Source of the DNA: Selaginella tamariscina
Taxonomy: Eukaryota; Streptophyta; Lycopodiopsida; Selaginellales; Selaginellaceae
NCBI GenBank assembly: GCA_003024785.1
Contig: PUQB01000228.1
Coordinates: 491,597 to 555,596 of the forward strand
DNA: 64,000 bases
Direction: 5' to 3'
Both the position numbers and the translations under genes were made by a program. The notes below the pieces were generated by a model that saw only the letters and a list, made by a program, of their open reading frames with translations, did not search any database and was not told the DNA's origin. This document shows positions 34,042 through 47,600 of this stretch, piece after piece. Each line of letters opens with the position of its first letter. Position 1 is the stretch's first letter.

Positions 34042-37000
34042 ATGTTGTCTTTTGTAGATCTTAAGCGTTTGATCGTTCCAAGTTGGCTAGAAGGAAGACG
34101 TTTTGTATGATATCTGCCACTTCATCATTTTCATTGTATGGCTTGTAATCTCATTTACTTATATATTTAGAGTTCTATAAAATAAACTTCAAATTTGTAA
34201 TAAGCAAGCTGGTCAAATGTTTCACACATAATTTAAACTATATATTTATTTATGAATGATTATTAGAATGTTCTCATTTTAATTTTAGTACTTTTAAACA
34301 TATTTGAAACACCCTTATTATTTATAACTTATTTTCATCTTATACACCCTGTTTAAAATTTGTTCTACATATACATGTGTACAAGCGATCATTCATTTAA
34401 TTCGATCTGCAAAACTTTGGCACACATAATTAATAATAAATAAACACATTTGCCCCTTATATAAAATACAAGACATATTTTAATTTTAATTTTTTAAATT
34501 GCTTCAATGAAATATCCCAGTTCCCTTTAGTTAAAATTCAAAACATTATTAATATAATTTATTATTAGGTTGAAAGAAATTTAAATTTTTCAATATACAT
34601 CACTGCACTTAGTGTATGGAAACACTACGGGTTTTTGATGGGGCATAAATTAATCTCTTGCTCCGTTGCAACCGTTGAAGTGGAGCTCTTTACACACGAC
34701 ATGAACGTGTTATATAGTAGAAAAAAATTAAAATTAGTGTGAAACATAAATAATAAATTATGATTAGGGTTTTATTAATAACTATTGGAAGGCATACTTT
34801 GTGTCGCTGTGATATGAAAGTTTGACATATCAATATTTTAACAACAACTACAAAATTGCTGAGTTAAATAATTAATATAACGTTTTAAAAGCTAATTTTG
34901 AAACATATGATCCTTGCATTAAATTGAATTAACAATATTATTTTTTAAAAGTTTTATCAATCAGTTATAAATTATAAATTATAAGAAAAAAAATATTAGT
35001 AATCATTTAACACAATTTTTTATATAACAAAGCATATCATTTGTAAAGTTAATAGAATGAACAAATCTTTTATTTTAAATTATATAAGAAGGTCAATTAT
35101 CTTCCTTTAGTCAAATAATATAAAACAACACAAAGCATGCACATGTTAATTAAAACGAGAATGTGTCAACGTTAAAGTGTAATGGATCCATCTTACAACA
35201 TATACAATTCGAGAAAATAACATGCACATTTAATATTTAATACACTTATTTGGCCTAACCATTTTGGTAGAAAAACAACCCCACAAGATGCTTATAATAG
35301 CACTTTAATTAGCTCTTTAATTTTTAAATATTATATGCACTATCATGGATATGTGTGTACACCTTTTGTTCATAACAACATTTGATTAAATTATAAATTG
35401 CTTAAATTGTATTTAGAAGAATATATCTTTAGACTTATAATATATTTTAATATGTTATAATAATTTCTCTAAATTAAATTTATGGTTGAAATAAATTTAA
35501 ATATATTCTAGTATGTGCTTACAATTAATCCATATTTACTCAATAAAGAGAGTTGTAGAAACACATGGATTTTGCCACCACATAAATGAATCCTTATTAT
35601 ATTACACATATTACACATGATTTAAAATAAATATTCATATTGCCTTATTGCACTTACATAAGAAAAAATTAAATCTAATGTATTGTCACTTATCAGATAC
35701 ACGTGCTTGTAAAGTTTGATTAACATTATTAAATTTTAACAAAAAATAAATTAATTAATATTTAAATAAATTAGTGCACAACCGGTTTCACATTGTAATT
35801 TAAAGAAAGAAAATCAAACGAATGAAGCAAAACAAAGATTTCAAAAAGGTTATGAAGAAAAAAGAAAAATGAATATACATTATGGTTTAATAAAAAAGTA
35901 AGTCATGACATATTATTTAATTCGACCAATGATTTAGAAAAGAAGAGCACCAATCTTACTAAATCATTCTTCTTTATAATTATAATAATTTATATTATCT
36001 TATTATATTTTCTTCTTATTACATTCTCTTTTTACCTTATTTTTCTCCAAAATTTATAAATATTTAAATGTCACAATTGTATTCAATCATATGCATGACA
36101 TTTTATAATAAAATGTCATGCTTACGAATGAGACATAACCTATATTTTAGGTTTTATCCATTTCCTACTTTTGTATGTAACATGTACGATCTAAATTTTA
36201 ACTTTGCAAATGTCTTTATCACTTTAGGTGTTGCCATTCCATATAGTTTCTGTTTATATATCATCTCCATGTTCATAAACACCCTGTATATCTTAAATCT
36301 TACTCTATCTCTCCGATATAACTAGTGTGTGAGAATTATACATCGCAAGTAAGGTGTTTAAATCCATTCTTATCTCTATGGTTTATTTTATTAAATCAAA
36401 CCTCCATCCAATTTGTGTCAAAACAAGCTCTTTCAAGTTTTTCATTTCATCATAAGTAACTTAAATGTTTGTACATCCAACTTCATTACATACTACAATG
36501 CATATTTTTAAACTTCAACTTTCATTAAGTACATTTGAATTTTCATTATCATTATAACATATTATGTCGTTGTTGCATATTAAATGAAGTTTTTATGAAG
36601 TGTTCCTATTAAGTTTCCATATTGAACATACACCAAGTTGAGCTTTGCACCATATTATTTTTTTAACATTCTACGCATTCACATGTTTTATTATTAACTC
36701 CTTGTGTATTCCATAATATACACATTGTGTTGATTTCCTCCTTTCTCACTCATGCATGCCATATGTTTCTCTTGTGTATGATATACCCTAGTTATTTATA
36801 CCTATATACCTTTAGAATTATCTTTCCTTAGTACTTGCATGTCATATTCACGAGTGTTCATAAGACTACAATATATGTCTTAATCAAGTTCACCTCAAGG
36901 CCCATTTAGAATTGTTTATCATGTCATATCCACGAGTGTCCTTAAGACTACAATATGTATCTTAATTAAGTTCTCTTCGAGACCCATTTAAAACTCTACA

Positions 37001-37494
37001 TTTAAAATTGTCTATCCTTGGTACTTGCATGTCATATTCACCAATGTCCCTAATATTACAATATGTGTCTTAGTCAAGTTCACCTAAAAGCCTATTTGAA
37101 ATTCTTCTTCTTGCATATATATCGAGGAGTGTCCTTAAGACTACAATATATTTCTTACTCAAATTCACATTAAGGCCCATTTGAAACTCGACCTCTAAAA
37201 TTATATGTCGTTGGTACTTGCATGTCATATTCACCAATGTCCCTTAGATACAATATGTGTTTTACTCGGGGCCCATTTGAAAGGGTAGCAAATTACTTTT
37301 GTAACATTGTTTTGGTTATGGCCTTCAGCAGCAAATGATCATATAGGTCAACTATTTACATATTTAACAACATCATTATGGACATAGTCTTCAACAACAA
37401 GTAATTAGTATACAAGTATATATATACATTTAGGCCAATTATTTACATATTTGACAATATGATTCCCTCAAGAGCTTTTATTTCTATTTACATA

Positions 37495-38031
37495 CAGTAA
37501 AACTTATCTAAATTAATACTATTGGGACCAACGTGGCAGTATTAATTTAGGCAAGTTATTAATTTAGATAGGTTAATTAATTTTTTTTAAAAATAATTAA
37601 TGAATTAACACACATTTATAATACACATAACCACATATAAACTCTAATTATAAGTAAACTATCTTATTCTTTATTTTCATATTTAAATATCAATTATTAT
37701 AATTATTATTTTAATTTAAAATATTAATAATTTCTTAAGAAATAATTAAAAAGCTGTTAAAATCATTACTTTGATATTTAACACACACAAAACCAATTTA
37801 ATATGCCCATTTATGACTTCTTTATTAGTGTTTAATCAATGTTTATATGTAAATTTATATGATTTTATATTTAATATATAATAAAATTAATTTACAAAAT
37901 AGTCGGGACTGACAAAGTTCTAATAATTATTAATTTGTGGAGGTTTATTAATTTTTATACGGGGCCCAAGTTGGGACCGAAGAATTATATTAATTTAAAT
38001 TTATACAGTATTAATTTAGATAGGTTTTACT
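37495..38031. mobile_element. Emigrant/pogo-like MITE, array copy in loop B 2
   Basis: Begins CAGTAAAACTTATCTAAATT after TA and ends with GATAGGTTTTACTA. It is the reverse complement of 14304-14820 with small differences. Its presence in both loops shows it predates the loop duplication. Confidence 0.75.
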
Positions 38032-39434
38032 ATATATTTGATAATATGATCCAAGTAGGATCGTCAAGATAAAGTGTTTGGGTTACCCTATTGTGACCTT
38101 GGTCGTGATGACAAAGTGTGATCACCAATTTCTTAATTAAATATTAAATGTGCATGTTACAATCTTGTTTTCTTGACTTATATACATTGTAAGATGTATC
38201 CAATACACTTTCATTTAAATTAATGTGTGCACACTCGGTGTTGTTTTATATTATTTAGCTAAAGAAAGATAATTAACGTTCTTATATAATTTAAAATAAA
38301 AGATTGTATTCATTCAAATTTAGTTTAACAAATTTACAAATGATATGCTTTGTTATATATGAAAAAATACACGTGTTAAATGATTACTAATATGCACTTT
38401 CCCATATAACATGTAAATTTTAAGAAAGAATATATTGCAAAACTAGAAAGTTGTAATGCAACGTTGTGAAGTTGACGGTCTTTTTCTTATAATTTTAATT
38501 TATAATTGATTGGTAAAACTTTTAAAAATTAATATTGTTAACTCAATTTTACTATAAGGATCTTGTGTTTTAATAATAACTTTTAAGACGTTGTAATAAC
38601 TATTTAACTCAGAAATTTTTAATTGTTGTTAAAATATTGATATGTCAAAATTTTGATATCCAAACGAGTATAATTATGCCTTTGGAATATTAAGGTTACT
38701 CTCTTTTATATATAAAGAGAGAAAGAGATTACACAATTTCTTTAGTTAATTCATGTTAATTTTAATTGTACAATTGCAGACAATACACAAGTTCACTTTG
38801 TGTGTAAAGAGCTCCACTTCAACAGTTGAAACAGAGCAAAGATTAATTTACGCTCCCACAAAAACCCATAGTGATTCCATGCATTAAGTGTGGTTGAAAA
38901 ATTTAAATTTCTTTCAACCTAATAATAAATTATATTAATAATGTTTTGAATTTAATTAAAGGGAACTGGGATATTTCATTGAAGCAATCTAAAATATTAA
39001 AATTAAAATATGTCTTGTATTTTATATAAGGGGCAAATGTGTTTATTTATTATTAATTATGTGTGCCAAAGTTTTGCAGATCGAATTAAATGAATGATCG
39101 CTTGTACACATGTATATGTAGAACAAATTTTAAACAGGGTGTATAAGATGAAAATAAGTTATAAATAATAAGGGTGCTTCAAATATGTTTAAAAGTACTA
39201 AAATTAAAATGAGAACATTCTAATAATCATTCATAAATAAATATATAGTTTAAATTATGTGTGAAACATTTGACCAGCTTGATTATTACAAATTTGAAGT
39301 TTATTTTATAGAACTCTAAATATATAAGTAAATGAGATTACAAGCCATACAATGAAAATGATGAAGTGCCAGATATCATACAAAACGTCTTCCTTCTAGC
39401 CAACTTGGAACGATCAAACGCTTAAGATCTACAT

Positions 39435-39641
39435 TCAATTGACGATTCTGATCAAAAAGCAGTTCCCCTCAATTGGGGCCCTCAATCTAGGAGTACGTGT
39501 GTGGCCACCTGAAGTTATTGGGTACAACATGAACACGTGAACTTTGTCAAGCCTTGGGGTGGATAGATCTTTTTCATAAACAGTGGTACATAAGGAAAAC
39601 ATGGAGAATGGCATCAGCGGCGGTACACATATTGAAGCCAA
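39435..39641 (-). pseudogene. Exon 2 remnant of the candidate mini-gene, separated by the MULE
   Basis: Encodes the same 68-residue stretch (starting ASICVPPLMPF) as the frames at 24095 and 33835. The upstream exon of this copy now lies beyond the MULE, at about 48630-48760. Confidence 0.3.
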
Positions 39642-39694
39642 AGCCTATCACAATCAATAACTTATAGCTACACAAAACTCCAGTGTTATGTATA

Positions 39695-39703
39695 CCTTGT
39701 TAG
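39695..39703. repeat. Left 9-bp target-site duplication of the MULE
   Basis: CCTTGTTAG, repeated at 48625-48633. The empty site is seen at 24354-24365 and 57235-57245 (ACCTTGTTAGATGC). A 9-bp duplication is the Mutator hallmark, although G/C runs at both ends leave 7-9 bp possible. Confidence 0.85.
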
Positions 39704-39905
39704 GGGGCACGGCGAAATTCGAGCGCAGGTCAACGAGCTTGACCTAGATTTCCGAATATTCTTGAATATTCCGTTGTTCCGTACGATTTCCGTCTAGATA
39801 TCTCGAATATTCTGTACGGAAATTTTTCGTACTGCCAAGTGTACACACAATTGGACCTTCCAAAATTTTCAAAATATTCTAGAATATTCTAGTGCGGCGG
39901 CCGCA
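39704..39905 (+). repeat. MULE left terminal inverted repeat with clustered motifs
   Basis: Starts GGGGCACGGCG and contains at least five AATATTC/GAATATTC words plus CGTACGATTTCC and CTGTACGGAAA, ending at AGTGCGGCGGCCGC. The same words recur in reverse in the right end, so they are candidate transposase (or ParB/methylase) binding sites. Confidence 0.75.
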
Positions 39906-40064
39906 TACAAAATATGGTAGTATATTTTTGTTGTATTTAAAGAAATATATGTTAAATTACTTAAAAATATGCTAAATAAAATTACCATTAAAATTTATAT
40001 TGAAAATTATAAGTTTGAAATAACAAATATAAAACCGAAGCTGTTTGAAAACAAACCAAACACA

Positions 40065-43000
40065 CTAAATAGATGGTGGAGGATGGAGGTTCCTTGGTAG
40101 CATCAATAAAGAACTTAGTTCACGGGGTGCAAGTGTACGACGTTGCAAATGCTTGACAACTCGAGGATCAGCTCCCAGTACACGCTTGTAAACAAAATAC
40201 ATATGTTTGCAAGGCACCCACTGACGACCATTGCAGAACTCCGAGCATGAACAAGATGGTGCGCTACAAATGACAACCCAAGCAGATGTATGGTCGTTGT
40301 CACATACTCTGAAGCGAATGCATGTTGGAGGATCAACCACGTCAACTTCTGCGACATATGCTCCCAACGTCAAACATGCTTCAAAACTTACCTGTTGTTT
40401 CTTAGACATCCCTAAAGGTGTTCTTGTTGCACGACCACTTGCAGGAACAGGAGGTCCACGAAATTGTGCAGGGGGTGTTGAAAATCCAGTGACTCCAACA
40501 GGAACTGAAGGAACATGAGGTGTTGAAAAACCTGGCACTCCTGCATGAGCTGAAGGAAGCCCAGCTAGCATAAAACCTGATCTTGCCAGATCATTGATCT
40601 CCATTGCTATCAGCTTCGTGCCCACTTGAACTTTCCAAACCGAGGTAGAAGCTGGCGGAGAAACAATAGTTGGTCTTGGATGTCTGTTGCAAAGCATGTT
40701 TGTTGGACAAAAATACATCATTTGTGAGCGAAAGCATTCTTCACCAGTTTCTTTGTCATTGTATCTGATCCTTCCAAAAAAACAAGGAGCAGCCACTCGA
40801 TTACCACTAGGACTGATCTTTTTGTCACAAGCACTCCACTGACCTCCTGAAGAGGGAAAGCCTGCCAGACATTTCACAGAACTTCTTTCACCACATCTTC
40901 TAATCGCCCATTGTCCAGGTGTAACATCTTGTTCTTCAACCAGAACATATTCTTCATGTTCTTCTGCAAGTTGAAAATCCAATCGTCGCTTCCGTCTACA
41001 CTGTGTTGGAATAACCTGTTCACTATAGAAGATGTCCGGTCGGTGGGATCGTTCAGCCTCTGACCCCATATTTCTTTGCACAGTGCGATGTTCAACATTC
41101 GTGGCAGCCACAAAAGCAGTATCCTGCATGCTTGATGGAGCAACATCTTCAACTAAGTCGATGATAACCTTTGCTGTAGGTGTTGTTGAGTTAGCATTTG
41201 ACATTCTTCTCTCGAACCTTGCTGAGAGCTCCTCTGAAGTCGGCCCGGAACCACTATACCTTCCATCTCTAAAAGCCTTCACAAGAGCACATTGTCGCAC
41301 TGATTCAGTCAGGTCGTGGATTGTAGCTTGGTACAATGAAATGTATTTTGAATCTCTAGCCCTCCTCCATCTTCCGTGAACAGACTCCGACTGGTTTGTC
41401 ATGGGCACAACCCTTGCAGCATTCTCCGGCATGCTTTCAAGAACAACATTTGAAATATGATTCTTCTGTCTTTCCCACCATGAAAACCACGTCTGCATAA
41501 CTCCAACATCCTTCACATTTTCATTCCAAAAGCGGAAAAGATTATTTTCAATTTCTTCACGATCAGTTGTTGATGTGGCTGTTGGCCATGATCTCAAAAG
41601 TTGAAGATGTTGTTGTTGATGTTCAAGAGGGACCCACTTCCTTGTCACACGTTGTATGGCTTGTTCATAGTGAAAGATACAGCTCCGTTCACGTCCAGGA
41701 ATTTCTTGGCCATTAAAGAACACATTCCTAATTGCTTGCCAGATCGCTCCTGCTTCATCGGACATAAACCCAGCGAACTGCACATTGTAGATTCCCTTCT
41801 CGGAACAGACATCCAACATAGCACGAAAAAACTTCTCCACAGCTCCAGCCGTTTGTCTCTTCATGTCACCATAAGCAATGGTGGATAATCGGCGCACACT
41901 ATAAAATAATCAAAGAGTTAAGCAAACAACAAAAAAGATAACATCTTACTTTGGGTCGTAAACATGCAATGCCAGAGTGATCCACTTATCAACAACACGG
42001 TGTGTGTGATCAAGTAGAACCCAACTCTTCTGCAAAGGGCCAAGAGGAGGTTGGCACATCCTTACATAATCGATTCCAGAACCTGGCCCTGAAACCGTCA
42101 TCTTAAAAACTAATGCCTGGTCGTCTGAACCACGGAAATTCATCCCAGGATAGTGAATCACGTGGATGAATGGGATAGACAACCTTCGTTTCAGCTCCAA
42201 TAATCCATCAATATTCTCTGGCATTTCAGCAGCTTCTCTTTGCGGACGCTACCCATTGACGAACTCTGCATCAAAGGTATTATCAAAGAATGCTCAGCAC
42301 AAAGTAAAACTCTAATTGTACTTCGGATGTTTGATAATGGTTGCAAATGATCCATGAGCTTATCCCAACTTCCAGGCTCAGAATTATCTAATAGAAAACC
42401 AAAGATAGCATCTTTACATGCTGCCATTTCGATGACTCTTGGACTAGCTCTGGGAGTTCTTTCTGTTGCATTCTGGACCGCCATATGCATTTCTTCTTTG
42501 TTCGATGCAGAAACACCATCACCCACTGGATGTGAATGTTTTCCCTGGTGGATAAACAATCTAGTCTTGGTTATGTCGTCTGGGAAAACGCAAAACGCCA
42601 CAGCATGACAAACTTCAAGGCACAATGGATTTTCTTTACAGAAAAAACATGTCAATCCTTTTGCCAGTTTGTCGATTGAAGGTGGGGAAACAATACATCC
42701 TTTCCATTTAGTGCAGTTCGGAAATCCTGCCTTAGAAGCAGGGCAGTCCGGGTTGATACAGCAAAGGCTCCCAACACATTTGCTCCTGGACACCCTCGCT
42801 TGAAAATTCCAGTTGCTGGTCGTTCCTGCTGTCCAGGTATGTCCATCCTCTTTCCGATTCATTCCTTTGTATTTGTATTCGGAAGGAGGGAGCTCAAAAA
42901 TGACATCCCCATCATACGCAATAGGCAATTCATTTGTATGAATGATCGTGGAACCCTCGATAAGAATTCTTCCCTTTTTGCAGGTATTAGAAGTGAAAAG

Positions 43001-43282
43001 GTTCTTCAACGTTGAGTATTCAGAGTCAGAAGCAACGACAAGCTTAAACAATGGTCCTTCATCCGGTAACAAAACATATCCTGGATTATCCTTCCCTCCA
43101 GCATCTTGGTCCTCGTTTATTTCGATCTGTAAAGCAGATTGCCCATGAAGAAGTTTAAAAAGACGAACACTTTGCCAATCAAAAATGCCAAAGAACGTTC
43201 TAATCTGATTAGTAAGAATGATTCCAACACCATCTATCACAGGAACATCGTGATCCAAATTGCCGTAAACAATCCTGGCCAT
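40065..43282 (-). CDS. Mutator-like (MULE) transposase
   Basis: Minus-strand gene from ATG 43282 (MARIVYGNLDHDVPV) of about 1060 residues. The N-terminal part (to 42191) has Cys/His-rich segments (CCINPDCPASKAGFPNC; CFFCKENPLCLEVCHA; HQGKHSHPVG) suited to DNA binding. The catalytic region follows, with candidate DDE residues in WVLLDHTHR, FAGFMSDEAGA and NQSESVHGRW, plus CIFHYEQAIQR between the second D and E. The C-terminus holds a SWIM zinc finger (CSCSEFC...CKHMYFV, about 40190-40260). A 51-nt intron (41899-41949) joins exons in phase. The junction at about 42190-42290 needs either another short intron or a one-base shift. The family cuts and inserts its own element with about 9-bp duplications. 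Confidence 0.85.
41899..41949 (-). other. 51-nt intron in the MULE transposase gene
   Basis: GTAAGATG donor and TTATTTTATAG acceptor on the minus strand. Removing it joins HVYDP to VRRLSTIAYG in phase between two open frames that otherwise end and start here. Confidence 0.8.
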
Positions 43283-44298
43283 TTTGCAAGCAGTTACCAC
43301 AAACGTGACAGAAAAACAACAACATTACTTAATCATCTTTTGGTAAATATCGGATATTACCATTTCAAAAATTCACAATCATGACTCAACGTGGGCGAAT
43401 ATTTAATTCAAGGAAACGTATAGATCTTAGATGCTAATATAGTATAGCACTTCACGTAGAGATAGAGCAATCTTTATTGTCTTTTAAATAAATGTGTGTC
43501 TAATCTACATTCATCTGACATATTTATTTATGACTTGTTTATATTCTGTTAATTTATTTATTATAATTATATAGTTATTTGATCCAGTATTTTATCAAAT
43601 GTAGATGTTGATTAATACTTGCTCCGCTACCAATTGTCAATTATAAATACATATTTTTACACGAATATTTATTTAATTATATAATAATATGTTTTTTTAA
43701 CATACAAATTTTTACTTAAATATGTGTTTGTATTTGTATCCTTTTATATAGTATGTTATTTATCGTAAGTATTATATATACTGTTGTATGGTTTAATTAA
43801 ACACAGTTTTATAGTTAAGGGTCAAAGGGTTAAGTGTTAGATTTTAGGGTAAAGGTTCAGGACTACCCATTCTTCTTCTCCATTCTCCATTGTTGAGAGA
43901 GGGCACTTTTGTTCTTTTTTTTGCGGCGACAAGAGGCTAGTGTGAGCGTCACGGCGACATGGCTACAGGTAAAATCTTATATATGTGTATAGTAATTTCT
44001 GTGAATGTATGTGCAAATTCAGTAGGATTTCTTTGTATTCACAAACGCACGCGCGTGTGCACACACACACACACCTCCGACGCATGAGTTATTGCCGATT
44101 TCGGCAAACACACACACACACACACACATTTCCTGCCAATTCGGGCAGGAAATCCGTGTGTGTGTGTGGTGTGTGTGTGTGTGTTTTTGCGCACACACAT
44201 AAATAACATTTTACACACGTATGATTATACAACATTAGACTTGTATACATGTGTGTGTGTATATAATATATATATATTTAAATACATACTTAAAAAGA

Positions 44299-44340
<42 letters not shown>

Positions 44341-44689
44341 GTATGTATGTATGTATGTATAAGTATATGAATTTAAGACTTGTATATATGAGATGATGCT
44401 TTTTCGTCTGTATATACATGTGAAGAGATATGAATATACCCATATTCTCTCACACAGACACATCACAAAACACAAACAACATTGCACACACACACACATA
44501 ATCAACATTACACACATACACAAGGAACATTATATAGTGAGCACACACACAAACAACATTACACGTATAAATATGTGTGTGTGTGCGTGTGTGTCTATAT
44601 ATATTGATAGGTATACATATATAGTAAATGTGTGTCCATAAATTAAAACAACTCACACACACACACTTATCAGTTGTTGTAATTGCAGA
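43283..44689. promoter_or_regulatory. Divergent intergenic region of the MULE
   Basis: The 1.4-kb region between the two start codons, so promoters for both genes should lie here. It is AT-rich on the left. A possible methyltransferase 5' exon ends at ATGGCTACAG|GTAAAATC (about 43961-43970), with an acceptor TAATTGCAG at 44680-44688. That spliced leader would contain only a tiny upstream ORF before ATG 44690. Microsatellites fill 44055-44640. Confidence 0.5.
44055..44640. repeat. Microsatellite cluster: (CA)n, (GT)n, (TA)n, (TATG)n
   Basis: (CA) runs near 44058-44073 and 44109-44128, (GT) near 44155-44182, (TA) at about 44300-44337, TATG repeats at 44338-44360, and further CA/GT runs near 44482-44500 and 44572-44595. 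Part can fold back, since CA and GT blocks flank CCTGCCAATTCGGGCAGGAA. Small frames here are artefacts. Confidence 0.9.
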
Positions 44690-47600
44690 ATGAGACAAAG
44701 GCAGAGTAAGAGACTACGAGATAAATACAAGACTTTGACACTTCAAGAACATATCGTCCAAGAAGCTCTTGCAGATATGGCTCCAAAACCTCGTGGCAAG
44801 AAAGGAGGCCGAGGCGCCAAGCAACAACTGCAACACAAAGAGATGATGCCGACGAACAATGAACCTGTGGATAGTTCGCAAGTCATTGATGAACATACTG
44901 TGGTGAGTGAATGGATGCCTAGAAATAGGGAGATTGCAGGAAGCTCTGCAGAACACGGTAATGCAGAGGAAGTACCGGATATTGATCTTGGTAGTAAAAT
45001 GTTCAATAAGAAGAGGAAACTGGATGCTCCTGAGGATGTTGCCGAATCATATGCAATTCCGGAGCGGCTGACACTTGAGGCTCCATCCAAGCTTCTTCGG
45101 GATCTTGTTATTCGGTATGACACAGATATTGACACATCGCTACAAGGACGAGACCACTACGTTCCAGTTGAGCTTGGTGAGCCTCCGCGTATCCCGGTTC
45201 ACAGGTTGCTCCCACACCAACGTTTGAGGAATGTCACTAAGGACGGCGTGAAAGACCTTGTTGGATGGATTAGAGCTGAAGGATTTTACCAGGAGACGTC
45301 AGTGTTCACCTTATCTTTCGGACCACAGCTGAGTGCAGACGAACGCCGAAGTTGGAATGAGTCAGAAGCACAGGTCGATAGAGAGTTTGAAGCGGATTTG
45401 CATAAGCCAGCATTTTCTGCATGGTATCGATTTCTGAAAGATGCAAAGTTTCTGGTGTGGGATGGGAATCATCGTCGGGTTGCTTTGAACACTTTGCTTG
45501 CTGAAGAGCCAGGTTTGAAATGGACTTTGCGTGTACGTGCAACACTCATAGCATCCACAGTGCAAGAGGAGAAGAGACTAATCGCTGCTTGCAATCGGTT
45601 GAATGAGTAAGTGACTTGTTTGTTTCATTATTTAAATACTAAATAAATGTTGTTTTGTTTTGCAGAGCAACTGCTCGTGTGGTTCCTACAACAATCATTC
45701 ACACCTTGCAGTTCTTACGGAATTGTTGTGTGAAGTCTGCAGATCTTTCTACCGAATCTTCTTCGCGGGATGCCGGAGGAAGATAGAAAAGCTGTGGAAG
45801 TGTGGAGATCGAACAGAAAAGAAGACGTTTGGTACGAGTATCCAAAGACGACATTGGTGAAGATTTTTTGGGAGGTAATCTTTTCTTCTTCTTTTGACTG
45901 TTTTTTGATTTTCGGTTTCTTTTGCAGAATCAACTGAAGCGACAAATCGCTACAAAACTTGCGAACAGAAAACCAAACCAGACAGAATCTCAGATCCTCT
46001 CCAGCGTTTACAAGACATTCACAGTTCGGATGAACAAATTCCTCACCATTGCTGATCCGGCGGTCGGTGAAGATTGGTTCAAGGCGATCACAGATATCAC
46101 TATCAAACCATCAACGAAGCAAATAACTCTGGAGAAGCTTCAAATGCTCGCGAAGTCCCAGCTTCCTTCCAACGTCAAGGTTGATATCCTTGGAAAGCTT
46201 GTGCACATTCAAGAACGTGGCGTTCTTGAGAAGCTGGTGAACATGACGGAGAAAGACAAGAAGGAAGGTGTCACCGGCTGGCCTGACAAGGACTTCATCA
46301 AGTTTTTGCACATCTTTACTTACTGGTTCCAGGTAATTTAATATTTATATTTTTCATTTTTATTCGTTTTATCGTGCCAGGTCGCGGAGGCAGCTAAAGA
46401 GCTTTTGGTCGAGCATGTAGAGGAGTTCATGACATGGTATATGAAGATGCACAATGAAATTAAGTTGGATATGTACCAGAACATGCTCGAGAACAAGGAG
46501 TTCGGTGCGACAATTCCACCTCCTCGACTATTTGAGCTGGAAAAATCTGCAAAAAGAATGGCATTCAGGCAAGTTTTTTTTTTTGTTTCTTTACAGATTT
46601 TTATCTATTTTTACAGGTTTTTAAAATGGAAGAACGATGCACTCCCTGAAGATTTCAAAGAGTGGATGGATGTTACCAAGGATTCTAGCATGTGGAGCCG
46701 GTTGTTACGTGATATCAGTGATTACGAAGTGGAACACTGTCCTTTCTGGCTGGATTTCCTTCCTGGTGACTGTCCCGAATGGGAGATGGCCAGCTATAAG
46801 ATACACAAGGATGATCGGCGAGAGCTATTATGGAAGAACGACAATGCTGCAAGGAAGCTCCATGTGAAGATGGATATCAGGTATGCTAGATCGGCGAGCA
46901 AGGTCAGCAAGGGACAAGCTTCTTCTTCAGCCCCATCCTTCATCTCGGCTGGATTGGAAGAAGATGATATGTTGAGGATGGTGATGCCTGAGAAGGGAAA
47001 TGGAAGCTGGGAAATCATTCATGCAGATTCAGAGAACCTTGCAGTCCAGTACTTCAAAGCCGGAAGGCCTTTTCCGTCAGGATTGAAGGAGCTTGAGGAT
47101 TGGATCGTGAGTCACAAGTCAAGTTGGACTATTCATGTGTTTGGTGCGAAGCCTCCACCAAAATGCATCCAGGGAGCTGTTGATCTCGTTGTCATCGACC
47201 CGCCTACCGGATGCGTTGCTGAGGCAGGCGGGATGGTGGATCAATACACGAAGTTCTCGGATGCTTTGCTGAAGAACTTGGTGAACCTTGCTTTCGGGAT
47301 ATTAGACAGAGCTGGCCATGTGGTAGTGTTTGTGCTACCGGATGATGTTCTAGCTTTGAAGAACACTGCAGAAACTTGCAAGCTAAAGTTTCTGCAGATG
47401 AGTTATGTGCACACGACAAAGTCATGGGGATACCGTTTCTCTAGAAAGGTAATTCTTCTTTTTGAGAATGTCATTTTTTAATGTTTATTTTTTCAGGAAA
47501 GCATCATTGCCATGTGTATTTTTGGTTCCCCCTACTCTAAGGTTGCCAAGAACAAGGAGATCTTGGACACTCGCTACACTCTTCTTTTTGATGAGCCAGA

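Larger units (their letters stand above)
34042..39694. repeat. Loop B, copy 2 (head-to-head spacer, inverted interior)
   Basis: The ends (34042-34690 and 38790-39694) are inverted repeats of each other. The part at 34690-35960 is a diverged form of 12480-13560. The part at 36040-37380 is the reverse complement of 22137-23310, and 37380-38690 is the reverse complement of 12590-14930 with about 1.1 kb missing. Relative to loop B copy 1 the interior is flipped. It contains no gypsy element and so shows the empty gypsy site near 37370. No gene was recognised, including in the frame at 36068-36325. Confidence 0.75.

Noticed and set aside
36068-36325. 85-codon plus-strand ORF in loop B copy 2
   Set aside because: Low-complexity AT-rich sequence; the reverse-complement copy at about 23135-23310 is not open in the same way and no family is recognisable.
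42652-43384. Plus-strand ORFs over the MULE transposase 5' half
   Set aside because: Shadows of the minus-strand transposase frame.
43961-44690. Coding first exon ATGGCTACAG for the methyltransferase
   Set aside because: Spliced to the acceptor before 44690 it meets a stop at once, and other acceptors also give stops; it is at best a leader exon.
43985-44698. Several ORFs between the transposase and methyltransferase genes
   Set aside because: They are built from CA, GT and TATG microsatellites.
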